Notes under the pieces: generated by a model
Databases searched by the model: none
What the model was told of the DNA's origin: nothing
The model's input: the letters and a program-made list of their open reading frames with translations, nothing else
Assembly: GCA_938045545.1 (NCBI GenBank)
Contig: CALIBN010000017.1
Coordinates: 64,112 to 128,111 of the forward strand
Direction of reading: 5' to 3'
From: an uncultured archaeon
GTDB lineage: Archaea; Thermoproteota; EX4484-205; JAAOZP01
DNA length: 64,000 nt
Translations under genes and position numbers: made by a program
In this document: positions 19,046-27,701 of the stretch, piece by piece
How positions within the stretch are numbered: the stretch's first letter is position 1
How the letters are laid out: every line of letters begins with the position of its first letter

Positions 19046-21871
19046 ATGTCTAAGCCTTGGCACGCCAAGAGCGTTGAAGAAGTCTTACAGGAGCTGGGCG
19101 TGAACCGTGAAGGATTATCCATTCAAGAGGCTGTTGAAAGGCTCAAGAAATATGGGCCTAATGAGATCAAGGAGGTGAAGCGCAGAACCGTCCTCCAAAT
19201 GTTTCTAGACGAGTTTAAAGACATCTTTATTCTTCTGCTGATCGCCGCGACGGTCTTCTCCGCGATAATCGGCTACTATGAGATGCTGCAGGGCGGGGAG
19301 TTCATGGAGTCTTTCGCCGATGTTATTACGATAAGCGCGATAGTTTTTATGTGCGCTGTCACCGGTTTCATTCAGGAATACAGGGCTGAGAAGGCTGTTG
19401 AAGCCCTTAAGAAATTGGCTGCTCCCAAGGCCCGCGTAATAAGGGATGGTGTGGAAAACATTATTCCGGCGAGCGAAGTAGTCCCAGGAGATATTCTTGC
19501 GCTTGAGGCGGGCGACCATGTTCCGGCTGACGCCCGCATTATTGAGGCGGTTGAGCTGAAGGCTAACGAGGCGGTTTTAACAGGGGAATCCGTCCCGGTG
19601 GTTAAAGAGGCAACGGTCCTTAAGGAGGATGCGCCTGTTTCCGAGAGGCGTAACATGGTTTTCTCCGCAACCCACATAGTCTACGGCAGGGGGAAGGCTG
19701 TTGCAACAGCCACAGGCATGAACACGGAGTTCGGAAAAATCGCGCGCATGGTTCAGACGGCTGAAGAAGAGGAGACTCCTCTCCAGAGGAAGCTGAACAG
19801 GTTTGCAAGTAAAATAGCTCGAGTCGTCATCTTGGTATGTGCAGTGATTTTCGCACTTGAAGCCTTAGAGGTGGTGATGCAGGGCCGTTTCGAGCCTGAG
19901 GGCTTTATCCAGGCTTTCATGTCATCCATAGCTTTAGCAATATCCGCCGTACCAGAAGGGCTTCCAGCAATAGTCACAGTAGCCTTAGCCCTCGGCGCCA
20001 GAGAGTTTGCGAAGCGGAACGCTATTGTGAGACGCTTATCTTCAGCGGAGAGCTTGGGCGCGGTTACGGTAATATGCTCAGACAAGACTGGCACAATAAC
20101 CAAGGGAGAGATGACTGTTCGAAAACTATATGTTGAAGATAAGCTTTTCGAGGTTACCGGGGTTGGCTACGAGCCGAAGGGGGAGTTCCGTCTCGGCGAC
20201 GATTCGGTGAAGCCTGAGGGTAGCCTTGAGCTGCTCCTGAGGATAGGTGTCCTGTGCAACAATGCCAGCTTGAGGAGGAATGACAAGAACAATACTTGGG
20301 AGATCTTCGGAGACCCTACTGAGGGAGCTCTCATCGTTGCGGCTGCTAAGGCTGGGCTTGAGAAGGGGGCTCTGGAGGAGAGGTTCCCAAGGATTGGCGA
20401 GATCCCGTTCACTTCCGAAAGGAAACGCATGACCACTATCCATAAGACTCCGGATGGAGAGATCCATGCTTACATGAAGGGGGCTCCTGAAATCGTGTTA
20501 GAAAGATGCACTCGCATCCTTGAGAACGGTGTGGAAAAGGATTTGACGATGGAGAAGAGAAAGAGGATTCTCGAGGTTAACGAGCAGCTGGCTGGGGATG
20601 CTTTAAGGATGCTTGCGATGGCTTATCGGCGCCTGCCGGAAAACATGGAGAAGCATGAGGATGAGGCTGTGGAGAGAGATATGGTTTTCATCGGGCTCCA
20701 GGGGATGATTGACCCACCGAGGGAGGAGGCTATAGAGGCTAACAAGCTTTGCCAGAAGGCAGGCATAAAGACCGTTATGATAACCGGGGACCATAAGCTG
20801 ACGGCCGTCGCGGTTGCCAGGGAGGTAGGGATCTTCAAAGAGGGCGACCTGGTTTTAACAGGCAAGGACTTGGATGAGTTGAGCGACGAGGAGTTTGAGA
20901 AGAACGTTGAAAGAGTCACGGTTTACGCGAGGGTTTCTCCTGAACATAAGCTTAGGATTGTTAACGCGTTGAGGAGGAAGGGCCACATTGTAGCAATGAC
21001 CGGGGACGGGGTTAACGATGCCCCTGCGGTTAAGGCTGCTGACGTAGGCGTTGCAATGGGCATAACTGGGACTGACGTTACCAAGGAGGCTTCAGACCTG
21101 ATCTTGATGGATGACAATTTCGCAACCATAGTTAAGGCTGTTGAACAGGGGAGAGTAATCTATGACAACATTAGAAAATATGCCCGCTTCCTTCTCGCAT
21201 GCAACTTCGACGAGCTGCTTGTAATAGGCACGTTCGCCATCCTAGGCGGGTTGTTCGGTGAAACCATGTTTCCACTCCCGCTCCTTCCTGCGATGATCCT
21301 CTGGATAAACCTGGTTACTGACGGTGGTCCTGCAATTGCCCTAGCGACGGATCCTCCAGATGTGGATGTTATGGAGAGACCACCCCGCAAACCGGAGGAA
21401 GGCATTCTCCATGGAATGGGCGCCTTCATAATAGCATCCTTCATACTACAAGCCACTGGAACGTTCCTCGTTTTCTGCTTAGAGTATTACATTTGGCCGG
21501 CACACCCATGGATGCTCCCAAACGGGACAATAGACGAAATCGCTAGGGAGCTGACTTACAGGGAGGCCACAACCACAGCCTTTGTTCAGGCAGCCATGTT
21601 CGAGCTTTTCGTCGTCTGGAACTGCCGCTCGGAGAAACACAGCGTCTGGAGAATGGGTGGGAAGGCCTTTAGAAACAAGTTCTTCGTGATAGCTGACTTA
21701 GCATCCGCCGCGTTAACCCTCGGAATAACCTACATACCAGTAACACAACAATTATTCCACCTGACTGCATTAAGTCCTGTCGATTTAGCGTACGACATAG
21801 GGGTGGCAAGTTGGGGCCTATTCATCTTTCCGGAGCTATTCATGGGAAGAAAAGTCTGGAAATGGGAATAA
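19046..21871 (+). CDS. Calcium-transporting type II P-type ATPase
   Basis: A 941-residue P-type ATPase, usual length. In order: cation N-domain (EVLQELGVNREGLS), actuator motif LTGES, M4 motif SAVPEGLPAIVTVALALG, phosphorylation motif CSDKTGTITKGEM, ATP-domain KGAPE, hinge MTGDGVNDAPAVKAADVGVA, M6 motif NLVTDGGPAIALATDPP, and a C-terminal cation-ATPase domain. PEGLP in M4 and NLVTDG in M6 are the calcium-site signature of the SERCA/PMCA class. It should expel Ca2+ (possibly Mn2+) from the cell at the cost of ATP. The ribosome site AGGAGAGG stands before the ATG. It may share a transcript with hppA. Confidence 0.93.
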   Translation: MSKPWHAKSVEEVLQELGVNREGLSIQEAVERLKKYGPNEIKEVKRRTVLQMFLDEFKDIFILLLIAATVFSAIIGYYEMLQGGEFMESFADVITISAIVFMCAVTGFIQEYRAEKAVEALKKLAAPKARVIRDGVENIIPASEVVPGDILALEAGDHVPADARIIEAVELKANEAVLTGESVPVVKEATVLKEDAPVSERRNMVFSATHIVYGRGKAVATATGMNTEFGKIARMVQTAEEEETPLQRKLNRFASKIARVVILVCAVIFALEALEVVMQGRFEPEGFIQAFMSSIALAISAVPEGLPAIVTVALALGAREFAKRNAIVRRLSSAESLGAVTVICSDKTGTITKGEMTVRKLYVEDKLFEVTGVGYEPKGEFRLGDDSVKPEGSLELLLRIGVLCNNASLRRNDKNNTWEIFGDPTEGALIVAAAKAGLEKGALEERFPRIGEIPFTSERKRMTTIHKTPDGEIHAYMKGAPEIVLERCTRILENGVEKDLTMEKRKRILEVNEQLAGDALRMLAMAYRRLPENMEKHEDEAVERDMVFIGLQGMIDPPREEAIEANKLCQKAGIKTVMITGDHKLTAVAVAREVGIFKEGDLVLTGKDLDELSDEEFEKNVERVTVYARVSPEHKLRIVNALRRKGHIVAMTGDGVNDAPAVKAADVGVAMGITGTDVTKEASDLILMDDNFATIVKAVEQGRVIYDNIRKYARFLLACNFDELLVIGTFAILGGLFGETMFPLPLLPAMILWINLVTDGGPAIALATDPPDVDVMERPPRKPEEGILHGMGAFIIASFILQATGTFLVFCLEYYIWPAHPWMLPNGTIDEIARELTYREATTTAFVQAAMFELFVVWNCRSEKHSVWRMGGKAFRNKFFVIADLASAALTLGITYIPVTQQLFHLTALSPVDLAYDIGVASWGLFIFPELFMGRKVWKWE

Positions 21872-22335
21872 CGATGAAGTGCTTAAAATACTATTCTTGT
21901 CTCAAAATTCTCGGCGAGGAGCTGGCTTGGTTTAAGCAGAGAGTTATCTAACAGCCACTTGGAGGAATACTGTTGATAAAGGTTAAGTATGCTTATTCAT
22001 TACAGCTTGCCATATCTTTCGGTAATGGTGGCTAGATATATTCGTTGGAGGGATAGGATGGCGGACCCTGAATCCGATACGTATATTATCCTAAGCTTAT
22101 CCTCTGCGAGAACGGGGGAGATGCTCGCTTCATCCGACGCATTATCGGTGAAGGAACTGGTATGCATAATGCAGTTTTAGCAGAATTAAAGGGGTAAAAG
22201 CGTTTTAGACATTGTTAAGCCTCTACATGGTCGGAGAAAAGGCACATACGCACCGTTTAAACATGAGCATTAAAGGATAGTTTAGTGGACTTAACTAGCC
22301 TTTACTGTACTTTTTTTGAAACCGGTCAGATAAGC
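21872..22335. other. 464-base gap; one weak ORF
   Basis: The gap contains a 63-codon plus-strand frame (21989-22180; ARYIRWRDRMADPESDTYII and SARTGEMLASSDALSVKELV) whose second half looks protein-like. It starts without a clear promoter or ribosome site and matches no family I know; it may be a remnant. Nothing else stands out. Confidence 0.25.
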
Positions 22336-22368
22336 TTAATAATTTGTCAATCTTAACTAATAGTTAAG
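22336..22368 (+). promoter_or_regulatory. Promoter and palindromic operator of the MNT-HEPN pair
   Basis: A TATA-like TTAATAATTT (22336-22345) is followed by a perfect inverted repeat, CTTAACT-AAT-AGTTAAG (22352-22368), that ends five bases before the ATG at 22374. The palindrome covers the expected transcription start. It is placed so that a dimeric repressor bound there would block initiation. The MNT protein downstream has an N-terminal winged-helix domain, which makes autoregulation likely. Confidence 0.6.
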
Positions 22369-22373
22369 TAAAA

Positions 22374-23111
22374 ATGTGGATACCTGCTTGGCTCGGAGAA
22401 GTGTATTCGAGGCTTTTCCTAAGGTTTGAGAGCGAGTTATTCACCTTTAAGGACGCCTTGGAGTTTCTAAAGGTTAGTGAAAACAGGCTTTCAGTAGCCT
22501 TCAGCAGGCTTCATAAAAATAGGGTTCTGCTCGTTTTCGACGATGGTCGGCCTAGGCGGTATCGGCTTATCGACCCTAGGGGCTTCATCCTCTTAGCATC
22601 AGGCACAGTTAAAAACCTGCATATGGTTCCTCAAGAAAGGTATGTTAAAGTTTTATGCGACGCCTTCCAGGTTCTTTCACGCTACTTAAGGCTGACTTCT
22701 CTAGCTGTGTATGGCTCTGTCGCCCGTGGGACGGCGAAGGAGAATAGCGACATAGACCTGCTTATTGTTTCTAACGATTTCTCTGGAAGCATTGGGAGGA
22801 GAATAGACGTGCTTTACCGGTTAGAGAAGAATCTGGAAGAATTGGCATGGCTCAGGAGGAATGGTGTCTACACTGGTTTCAGCTTCTATCCTCTGACTGA
22901 GGAGGAGGCTTCCCGGAAGCCTTTGCTCTTCATCGACATGACTGAGGATGCTGTAATAATTTACGATAGGAACCGGTTTCTGGAGAGAGTATTGACGGAG
23001 TTTAAAGCCGAGCTTCTCAAGCTCGGCGCTAAAAGGGTTTTCATGGACAAGGAAAACTGGTACTGGGATCTGAAGCCTGACTACAGGTTTGGGGAGGAGA
23101 TAGCTGTTTGA
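22374..23111 (+). CDS. MNT nucleotidyltransferase with N-terminal winged helix
   Basis: A 245-residue protein. Residues 1-75 look like a winged-helix DNA-binding domain (FTFKDALEFLKVSENRLSVA and a basic RPRRYRLIDPRG wing). From about residue 115 comes the minimal nucleotidyltransferase motif YGSVARGTAKENSDIDLLIV, i.e. GS-x9-DxD, with both metal aspartates intact. The TTG of the HEPN gene overlaps its TGA. In known HEPN/MNT systems the MNT protein is the antitoxin and AMPylates the HEPN toxin. Here the extra DNA-binding domain suggests it also represses its own promoter through the palindrome just upstream. Confidence 0.85.
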   Translation: MWIPAWLGEVYSRLFLRFESELFTFKDALEFLKVSENRLSVAFSRLHKNRVLLVFDDGRPRRYRLIDPRGFILLASGTVKNLHMVPQERYVKVLCDAFQVLSRYLRLTSLAVYGSVARGTAKENSDIDLLIVSNDFSGSIGRRIDVLYRLEKNLEELAWLRRNGVYTGFSFYPLTEEEASRKPLLFIDMTEDAVIIYDRNRFLERVLTEFKAELLKLGAKRVFMDKENWYWDLKPDYRFGEEIAV

Positions 23112-23533
23112 GGCTCGTCAAGATCGCCCGATCATACTTGAAACAGGCTGAGGCTAGGCTTAGTGATGCTAAGGACGCATGTCAAGAGGATAACTATCCT
23201 TATGCTGTGAGGCTGAGCCAAGAGTGCGTTGAACTTTCTTTGAAAGCTGTGCTTAAGGCAGTTGGCATAGAGTACCCGAAGGTGCACGATGTTTCAGATG
23301 TATTGTTGAGTGTTGGACAGAGGTTTCCAGAATGGTTTCAACAGGAGTTGACCTATCTTTCTGAATCCTCTAAGATTCTGGTTAAGAAGAGGGAGGTAAG
23401 CTTCTATGGAGGTGAGGAAGCTTTTCTGTCTCCGGATGAAGTAATAGGGGAGGAGGATGCTAGGGATGCTATCGAAAGAGCTGGGAAGGCTTTCACCATT
23501 TGTAGAAAACTGGTGGAGGAGCTCGAAGACTAG
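23108..23533 (+). CDS. HEPN-domain protein, probable toxin of MNT/HEPN pair
   Basis: A 141-residue all-helical HEPN protein: ARSYLKQAEARLSDAKDACQ, then YAVRLSQECVELSLKAVLKA, the standard helix pair of HEPN partners of nucleotidyltransferases. Family toxins cut RNA using an R-x4-6-H motif. I do not see a clear copy of it; the nearest arginines are in KKREVSF, so RNase activity is uncertain. The start is TTG at 23108, overlapping the stop of the MNT gene by four bases, so the two are translationally coupled. Stop TAG. Confidence 0.82.
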   Translation: MRLVKIARSYLKQAEARLSDAKDACQEDNYPYAVRLSQECVELSLKAVLKAVGIEYPKVHDVSDVLLSVGQRFPEWFQQELTYLSESSKILVKKREVSFYGGEEAFLSPDEVIGEEDARDAIERAGKAFTICRKLVEELED

Positions 23534-23704
23534 AAAGGTAAGGCTTTAACCCCTCCAAATGGCTTGAAGAAAGATTAGGGTTGTAACTGTTATTAACTTG
23601 GCTATCGGTTTTCCGCGCCTGTCTTCTGATGCAGAAAGTCTGGATCAGAATCTTCTTAGAGGACGGTGTTTTCAAAAGTGGCATAGCCTTGTCCCTAGAT
23701 ACGT

Positions 23705-24008
23705 TTAATCTGTCAGTTTCCCAGCCTCAAGAATCTTCCTGTATAGCGATATCCATTTTTTGTAGCCGCAGTCATCTCCCTTCAGTTCTTCTCCTACACC
23801 AGCACCCACTGTATGCTGCCTAGCTTCACAACAAGCAGCGAGTTGAGATGCGGTATCTGCCCCAGGCCATCAAGATGGTGTATTACTCTATCCAGTCTTT
23901 CACACTGCTCTCGACATGGGAGACGCTCGTTGAACAGCTTGGAGGAAAGCATGGATGTGAAATCACATTGAATCGAGTACATCGTTCAGAACACTATATT
24001 TCATCCAT
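23705..24008 (-). pseudogene. Possible decayed small gene
   Basis: Minus-strand frames read, in order, HVESSVKDWIE, then VIHHLDGLGQIPHLNSLLVV and KLGSIQWVLV, then GEELKGDDCGYKKWISLYRK and ILEAGKLTD-TAA. Two single-base shifts (near 23893 and 23795) are needed to join them. An in-frame TAG lies four codons after the candidate ATG at 24008. The joined product would be about 100 residues. No family is recognised. It could be chance, but the last two segments look strongly coding. Confidence 0.3.
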
Positions 24009-24094
24009 GCTGGCGTGCCCTCCGCGTTCTTCATAACTTAGTTTCCCCCTTAATGGGTAAACTTTATTAAATACTTTACCGCAAGTATAAACAT

Positions 24095-24172
24095 ATGAAT
24101 CTAAGGACGTACATGCTGACAAAAAAGGAAACCGTAAGAGACCTGAAGCGCGCCTTGAACCTATTGTCCTAA
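24095..24172 (+). CDS. Very short ORF with a promoter-like box
   Basis: A 25-codon frame (MNLRTYMLTKKETVRDLKRA, then LNLLS) starts 20-30 bases after an AT-rich TATTAAATACT stretch, as leaderless archaeal genes do. It might be the 5' stub of a deleted gene. The rest of the space to 24202 shows nothing else. Confidence 0.2.
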   Translation: MNLRTYMLTKKETVRDLKRALNLLS

Positions 24173-24202
24173 TATTTACTGTCATATAGCCTGCATTAAA
24201 GT

Positions 24203-25321
24203 CTAGATGAGAATATCCAGTATTAGCAGAACGGATGCTGCTATAACAAGCGTGGTCCACACAGCCTTATTCCATCTAAGTATCTTTTTTCCATCCCACA
24301 CGAAGCCTCCTGCTGCCTGTATCGGAATCAGATTGAGAATGACAATCAGCAGATTAGTAATGTATCCGACTGTTGCTGGCACCGCTAGCAGAGTCTCAGC
24401 CGTAATGGTTGGTATTGCCCAGAATGCGAAGCCAAGCGTCAGGCTGACGAACGGGCCTATGGCGAAGATGATTCCAGTCTTATCTTTTTCCGGGTCATAC
24501 CACCAGTCTAACTGTTTCACGTATGTTGAGCCGTACGCTGGGAAGATGCTGCCGATTAGTGCCAGCAGCCAGCTGAATAGGATTCCTGACCCCCAGGCTT
24601 TGAAGGTTGTTTCTAAGCCAAGTCTGCTTGCTGCAAGCTTTTGCGAAAGCTCGTGTGCCAGTAGGCTGACGGCTACAACCGTGAAAACCATCGGGATAAG
24701 CATTAGTGGTCCTCGGCCTCGCAGTATTTGAATCCACCATGCCACGGATACGCCTAGCAGGGCAGCCAGCCAATGCCATGCTTCCCTGGTTTCACGATGC
24801 CTTGTTTTCTCTTTATCTCGCCTGAGAAAAAACGTTCCGAAGCCTATGAAGTGAAACTCTGTCATCCAGAGTCTTAGAAAGTCCAGCCCATAGTCTCTGA
24901 GTTGCCCCGGAATCTCATAGAGATTAAAGCCCCTGTGTATGAACATGTTCCATGAGGGAGAATTATACCTGTCGGCTGTGGCATAGATGACTTCGCACCC
25001 ATGCTCCTCCAGCCACAATATGGCTCCATCCACTAGGGATTTTCCGATGGCTCTCCCACGAAGCTCTTTGTCTGAGACCAGCGCATCAATGAAGCCTGTC
25101 CTCTTACCTTTTATAACCTGGATCCGCATGGAGACTGTCCCAACTATCTTTCCCCCGAACTCTGCAACTAAAGTGGTTCCTCTTTGCTTCTCTGCACTCT
25201 TCCGTGCCTCCTCAAACGATAGTTGAAAGATAATCCTGTCAGTTATGCCAAGGCTCCTCGTAAAAAGTTTCTTAACTTCTTTTTCTTCGCCTGGTTGCAT
25301 CTCGCGGACGACAATCCTCAT
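24203..25321 (-). CDS. GNAT acetyltransferase fused to M50-like membrane protein
   Basis: A 372-residue fusion. Residues 1-150 are a GNAT domain: TTLVAEFGGKIVGTVSMRI, then acetyl-CoA loop-like DKELRGRAIGKSLVDGAILW and a final MFIHRGFNLYEI. Residues 170-372 form a multi-pass membrane domain resembling site-2/M50 zinc proteases: VVAVSLLAHELSQKLAASRL in the first active-site helix and NLIPIQAAGGFVWDGKKI in the second. The first motif should be HExxH; here it is HELSQ, so one zinc ligand is replaced by glutamine. The DG of the second motif is kept. Proteolytic activity is therefore doubtful. ATG start; divergent from the sulfatase-like gene with 72 bases between the start codons. Confidence 0.75.
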   Translation of the reverse strand: MRIVVREMQPGEEKEVKKLFTRSLGITDRIIFQLSFEEARKSAEKQRGTTLVAEFGGKIVGTVSMRIQVIKGKRTGFIDALVSDKELRGRAIGKSLVDGAILWLEEHGCEVIYATADRYNSPSWNMFIHRGFNLYEIPGQLRDYGLDFLRLWMTEFHFIGFGTFFLRRDKEKTRHRETREAWHWLAALLGVSVAWWIQILRGRGPLMLIPMVFTVVAVSLLAHELSQKLAASRLGLETTFKAWGSGILFSWLLALIGSIFPAYGSTYVKQLDWWYDPEKDKTGIIFAIGPFVSLTLGFAFWAIPTITAETLLAVPATVGYITNLLIVILNLIPIQAAGGFVWDGKKILRWNKAVWTTLVIAASVLLILDILI

Positions 25322-25393
25322 TTATAACGCCTTCAAGCTATGATTATGACTGTTTATAAATCTTATATAGATTTTCTCAAGAGATTTGTCTTC

Positions 25394-26863
25394 ATGGATG
25401 GAAACATAGTAGTCATAGTGTCTGATACTTTCAGGTTTGACCTGCTCCATGAAGGTTTCATCGTTAAAAACAATTTTAGGGTAAAACTAAATAGTGTTGA
25501 GAAGCTATGTTCAGAATCTGTTGAATTTGCCAGAGCGTACCACGCTTCTTTCCCCACTGTTCCAAACAGGGCCGACTTGTTTACAGGCCTGTTCACTTTT
25601 ACTCGTTACGACTGGTCTCCACTGCCTAAGGAGTGGGTTACGATCGCAATGATTCTAAGGAAAGCGGGCTACACCTGCATGATGGTGGCGGACACCCCCC
25701 ATATACTTAAGGACGGGTATAATTTTGACCGTGGCTTCGACGGGTGGGTTTGGATTAGGGGTCAGGAGAACGACCGGTATAGAACAAGCCCGGCGGATGT
25801 CAGGCTTCCATGCAGCCCTCAGAAGTTGAGAAGTGTTGAAACAACTATGCAACATATTAGGAACAATTACCACAGGAGGCACGAGGAAGACTGGATACCC
25901 GCTAAGACCGCGATGGAGGCTTCACGCTGGCTCGAGGAGAACTATAGGGAGAAATTCTTCCTGTACGTGGACTTCTTCGACCCCCATGAGCCGTGGGACC
26001 CGCCAGCATGGTACGTGGACATTTATGACCCTTGCTACAAGGGTGAGGAAGTCATCTATCCAGCATACGGGCCGTGCAACTATCTTACGCGCGACGAGCT
26101 CTCGCATATTAGAGCAATGTACGCTGGCGAAGCAACTATGGTCGACAGGTGGATAGGGTTTCTGCTTGAAAAAATGAATAACCTAGGGTTGTTTGAGAAC
26201 ACCACTATCGTTTTTACGAGCGACCATGGCTTCTACCTCGGTGAACACGGGCTTATAGGTAAATCGATAATCATGGGGGAAAGCCATGGTTTAGCTCCCC
26301 TCTACGAGGAAGTAGCCCACATCCCGCTTCTAGTAAGGTTCGCAGATAATCTTGGATTGAGAAAAAAGGTGAAGATAGATGCTCTTGTTCAAACACCCGA
26401 CATAACTGCTACGGTGCTTGACCTTGCTGGTGTGAAAAGCTCCACCGAGACCAGTGTTCAGGGGAAGTCGCTTCTGCCGCTTGTCAGGGGGGAAGCATCC
26501 AGCGTTAGGGACATAGCTGTTTCAACACCCTCACTGATTAAAGGAGTAAGAGCAGGATTGAGAGCGACGGTTACAACGGATGAGTGGTCTCTTATACTTG
26601 CGCCTGAGACAAGTATGGCTGAGGCTGAAAAAATCGAGGTTACGTTTATGGTTGACGGCGAACCTAGGAGGCTTAAGCCCATGGGCGAAATAACCACAGA
26701 ACTCTACAACCTTAAGTCAGACCCTAAGCAGGAGAGAAACCTTGTGTCTGAGGAAACCGAAACAGCTAAATGTATTCAGGCGAAGTTTATAGGATTCCTC
26801 TCAGAGCTTGGGGCCGATAGAGAAACAATTAGTCCATGGCTTAAATGCAGAGGATTAATCTAG
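25394..26863 (+). CDS. Sulfatase/alkaline-phosphatase superfamily hydrolase
   Basis: 489 residues from ATG 25394. This start is preferred because the 54 bases before it contain a TATA-like TTTATAAATCTTATATAG, although the frame is open to an ATG at 25340. Superfamily motifs: NIVVIVSDTFRFD (first metal aspartate), nucleophile region FPTVPNRADLFTG, YVDFFDPHEPWDPP, and TIVFTSDHGFYLGEHGLIGK. True sulfatases have C/S-x-P-S-R; here the motif is T-V-P-N-R, so the nucleophile would be threonine. That points to a phosphodiesterase, phosphonate monoester hydrolase or phosphotransferase rather than a formylglycine sulfatase. No signal peptide is visible. Confidence 0.82.
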   Translation: MDGNIVVIVSDTFRFDLLHEGFIVKNNFRVKLNSVEKLCSESVEFARAYHASFPTVPNRADLFTGLFTFTRYDWSPLPKEWVTIAMILRKAGYTCMMVADTPHILKDGYNFDRGFDGWVWIRGQENDRYRTSPADVRLPCSPQKLRSVETTMQHIRNNYHRRHEEDWIPAKTAMEASRWLEENYREKFFLYVDFFDPHEPWDPPAWYVDIYDPCYKGEEVIYPAYGPCNYLTRDELSHIRAMYAGEATMVDRWIGFLLEKMNNLGLFENTTIVFTSDHGFYLGEHGLIGKSIIMGESHGLAPLYEEVAHIPLLVRFADNLGLRKKVKIDALVQTPDITATVLDLAGVKSSTETSVQGKSLLPLVRGEASSVRDIAVSTPSLIKGVRAGLRATVTTDEWSLILAPETSMAEAEKIEVTFMVDGEPRRLKPMGEITTELYNLKSDPKQERNLVSEETETAKCIQAKFIGFLSELGADRETISPWLKCRGLI

Positions 26864-26984
26864 TTCTTTCTGCACAACTATTCGGTGCAGGCTTACGCAT
26901 CTAAAATCTGTTTTTACTGCTTGACTTTTATCTGTAGCAACTTTGAAGCAAAATGTTTATATTGCATCGTTTGTTTCCCGGACT

Positions 26985-27503
26985 ATGGCAGGGTCAGGTT
27001 ATGAAATAGCAAGGTTTCTCTATTGTTCCGGGCTGTTCGAGGAGGAAGTCGCCAAGAGGTATCGTCACGTGGCTGAAATTACACGCGACGCAAACATTAA
27101 GTGTCTATTGAATTACATTGCTGACGACTCTTATAAGCATGCTGCAATGTTTAAGGCTCTCAGCGGGTATCTGACAAATGTTGACAGGAGTGTTTTTGAA
27201 GACTGTGAAAAGGTCTTGGGAAGCCTATGGAGGAATATCACTGAGCATTCGAGAAGTATACGGGGGGAGAGCGAAATAGGTAACCAGGAGCTCCTCAAGC
27301 TGATAGATGGTTTAGAGAAGTTTGAGGGTTTCGTGGCGGAAGAGTATTTGTCAGTTTTAAACGTGAAAACCATCGAGCTCATGGCACGAGAGACAGGGTT
27401 ACCAATTGAACCTTACAGAATGATTTTTGAGTGGATGGTTGAGGATGAAAAGAGGCATGAGCAAATTCTAAAAATCATTAAGAATCATGTGTTGCATGGA
27501 TGA
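26985..27503 (+). CDS. Ferritin-like four-helix diiron protein
   Basis: 172 residues from ATG 26985. This start is chosen because a TATA-like TTTATATT box (about 26956-26963) lies 22-29 bases upstream; a TTG at 26943 would put the promoter inside the gene. The helices carry metal-ligand patterns of ferritin-like proteins: GLFEEEVAKRYRHVAEITRD, ADDSYKHAAMFKALSGYL, EKFEGFVAEEYL, and VEDEKRHEQILKIIKNHV. No rubredoxin domain is present. Likely roles are peroxide reduction or iron handling; the precise family cannot be fixed. It ends near the tRNA-Arg gene, which is on the other strand. Confidence 0.7.
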   Translation: MAGSGYEIARFLYCSGLFEEEVAKRYRHVAEITRDANIKCLLNYIADDSYKHAAMFKALSGYLTNVDRSVFEDCEKVLGSLWRNITEHSRSIRGESEIGNQELLKLIDGLEKFEGFVAEEYLSVLNVKTIELMARETGLPIEPYRMIFEWMVEDEKRHEQILKIIKNHVLHG

Positions 27504-27607
27504 GCTTGACAATGAGAATGGTTCCCCCTTATGGGGATGGTTAACAATAGGCTGGATGCGTTAAAAGAATTACTCCCACTATTGTCCCATAGTTTAAGCA
27601 ATGAAAC

Positions 27608-27701
27608 CGGGCCCGCTGGGATTTGAACCCAGGTTCTCCGGCTCCGAAGGCCTACGCGAGCAATCCTCTCGACGCCTTTATCCTGGCTTGGCCACGGGCC
27701 C
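27608..27701 (-). tRNA. tRNA-Arg(TCG) with an 18-base intron
   Basis: Minus strand from 27701: acceptor GGGCCCG, then TG, D-arm GCCAAGCCAGGATAAAGGC, T-arm CTGGG-TTCAAAT-CCCAG, 3' acceptor CGGGCCC and discriminator G at 27608. The anticodon loop CTTCGGA gives anticodon TCG (27647-27645). The 3' anticodon-stem half GCCGG needs a 5' partner YCGGC, which appears only if 18 bases (27670-27653) are removed between positions 28 and 29. The intron folds as a small hairpin (CGAG...CTCG). After removal the tRNA is 76 bases. CCA is not encoded. Confidence 0.85.

Noticed and set aside
21989-22180. 63-codon ORF after the P-ATPase as a real gene
   Set aside because: No promoter or ribosome site at its start and no recognisable family; listed only in the gap description.
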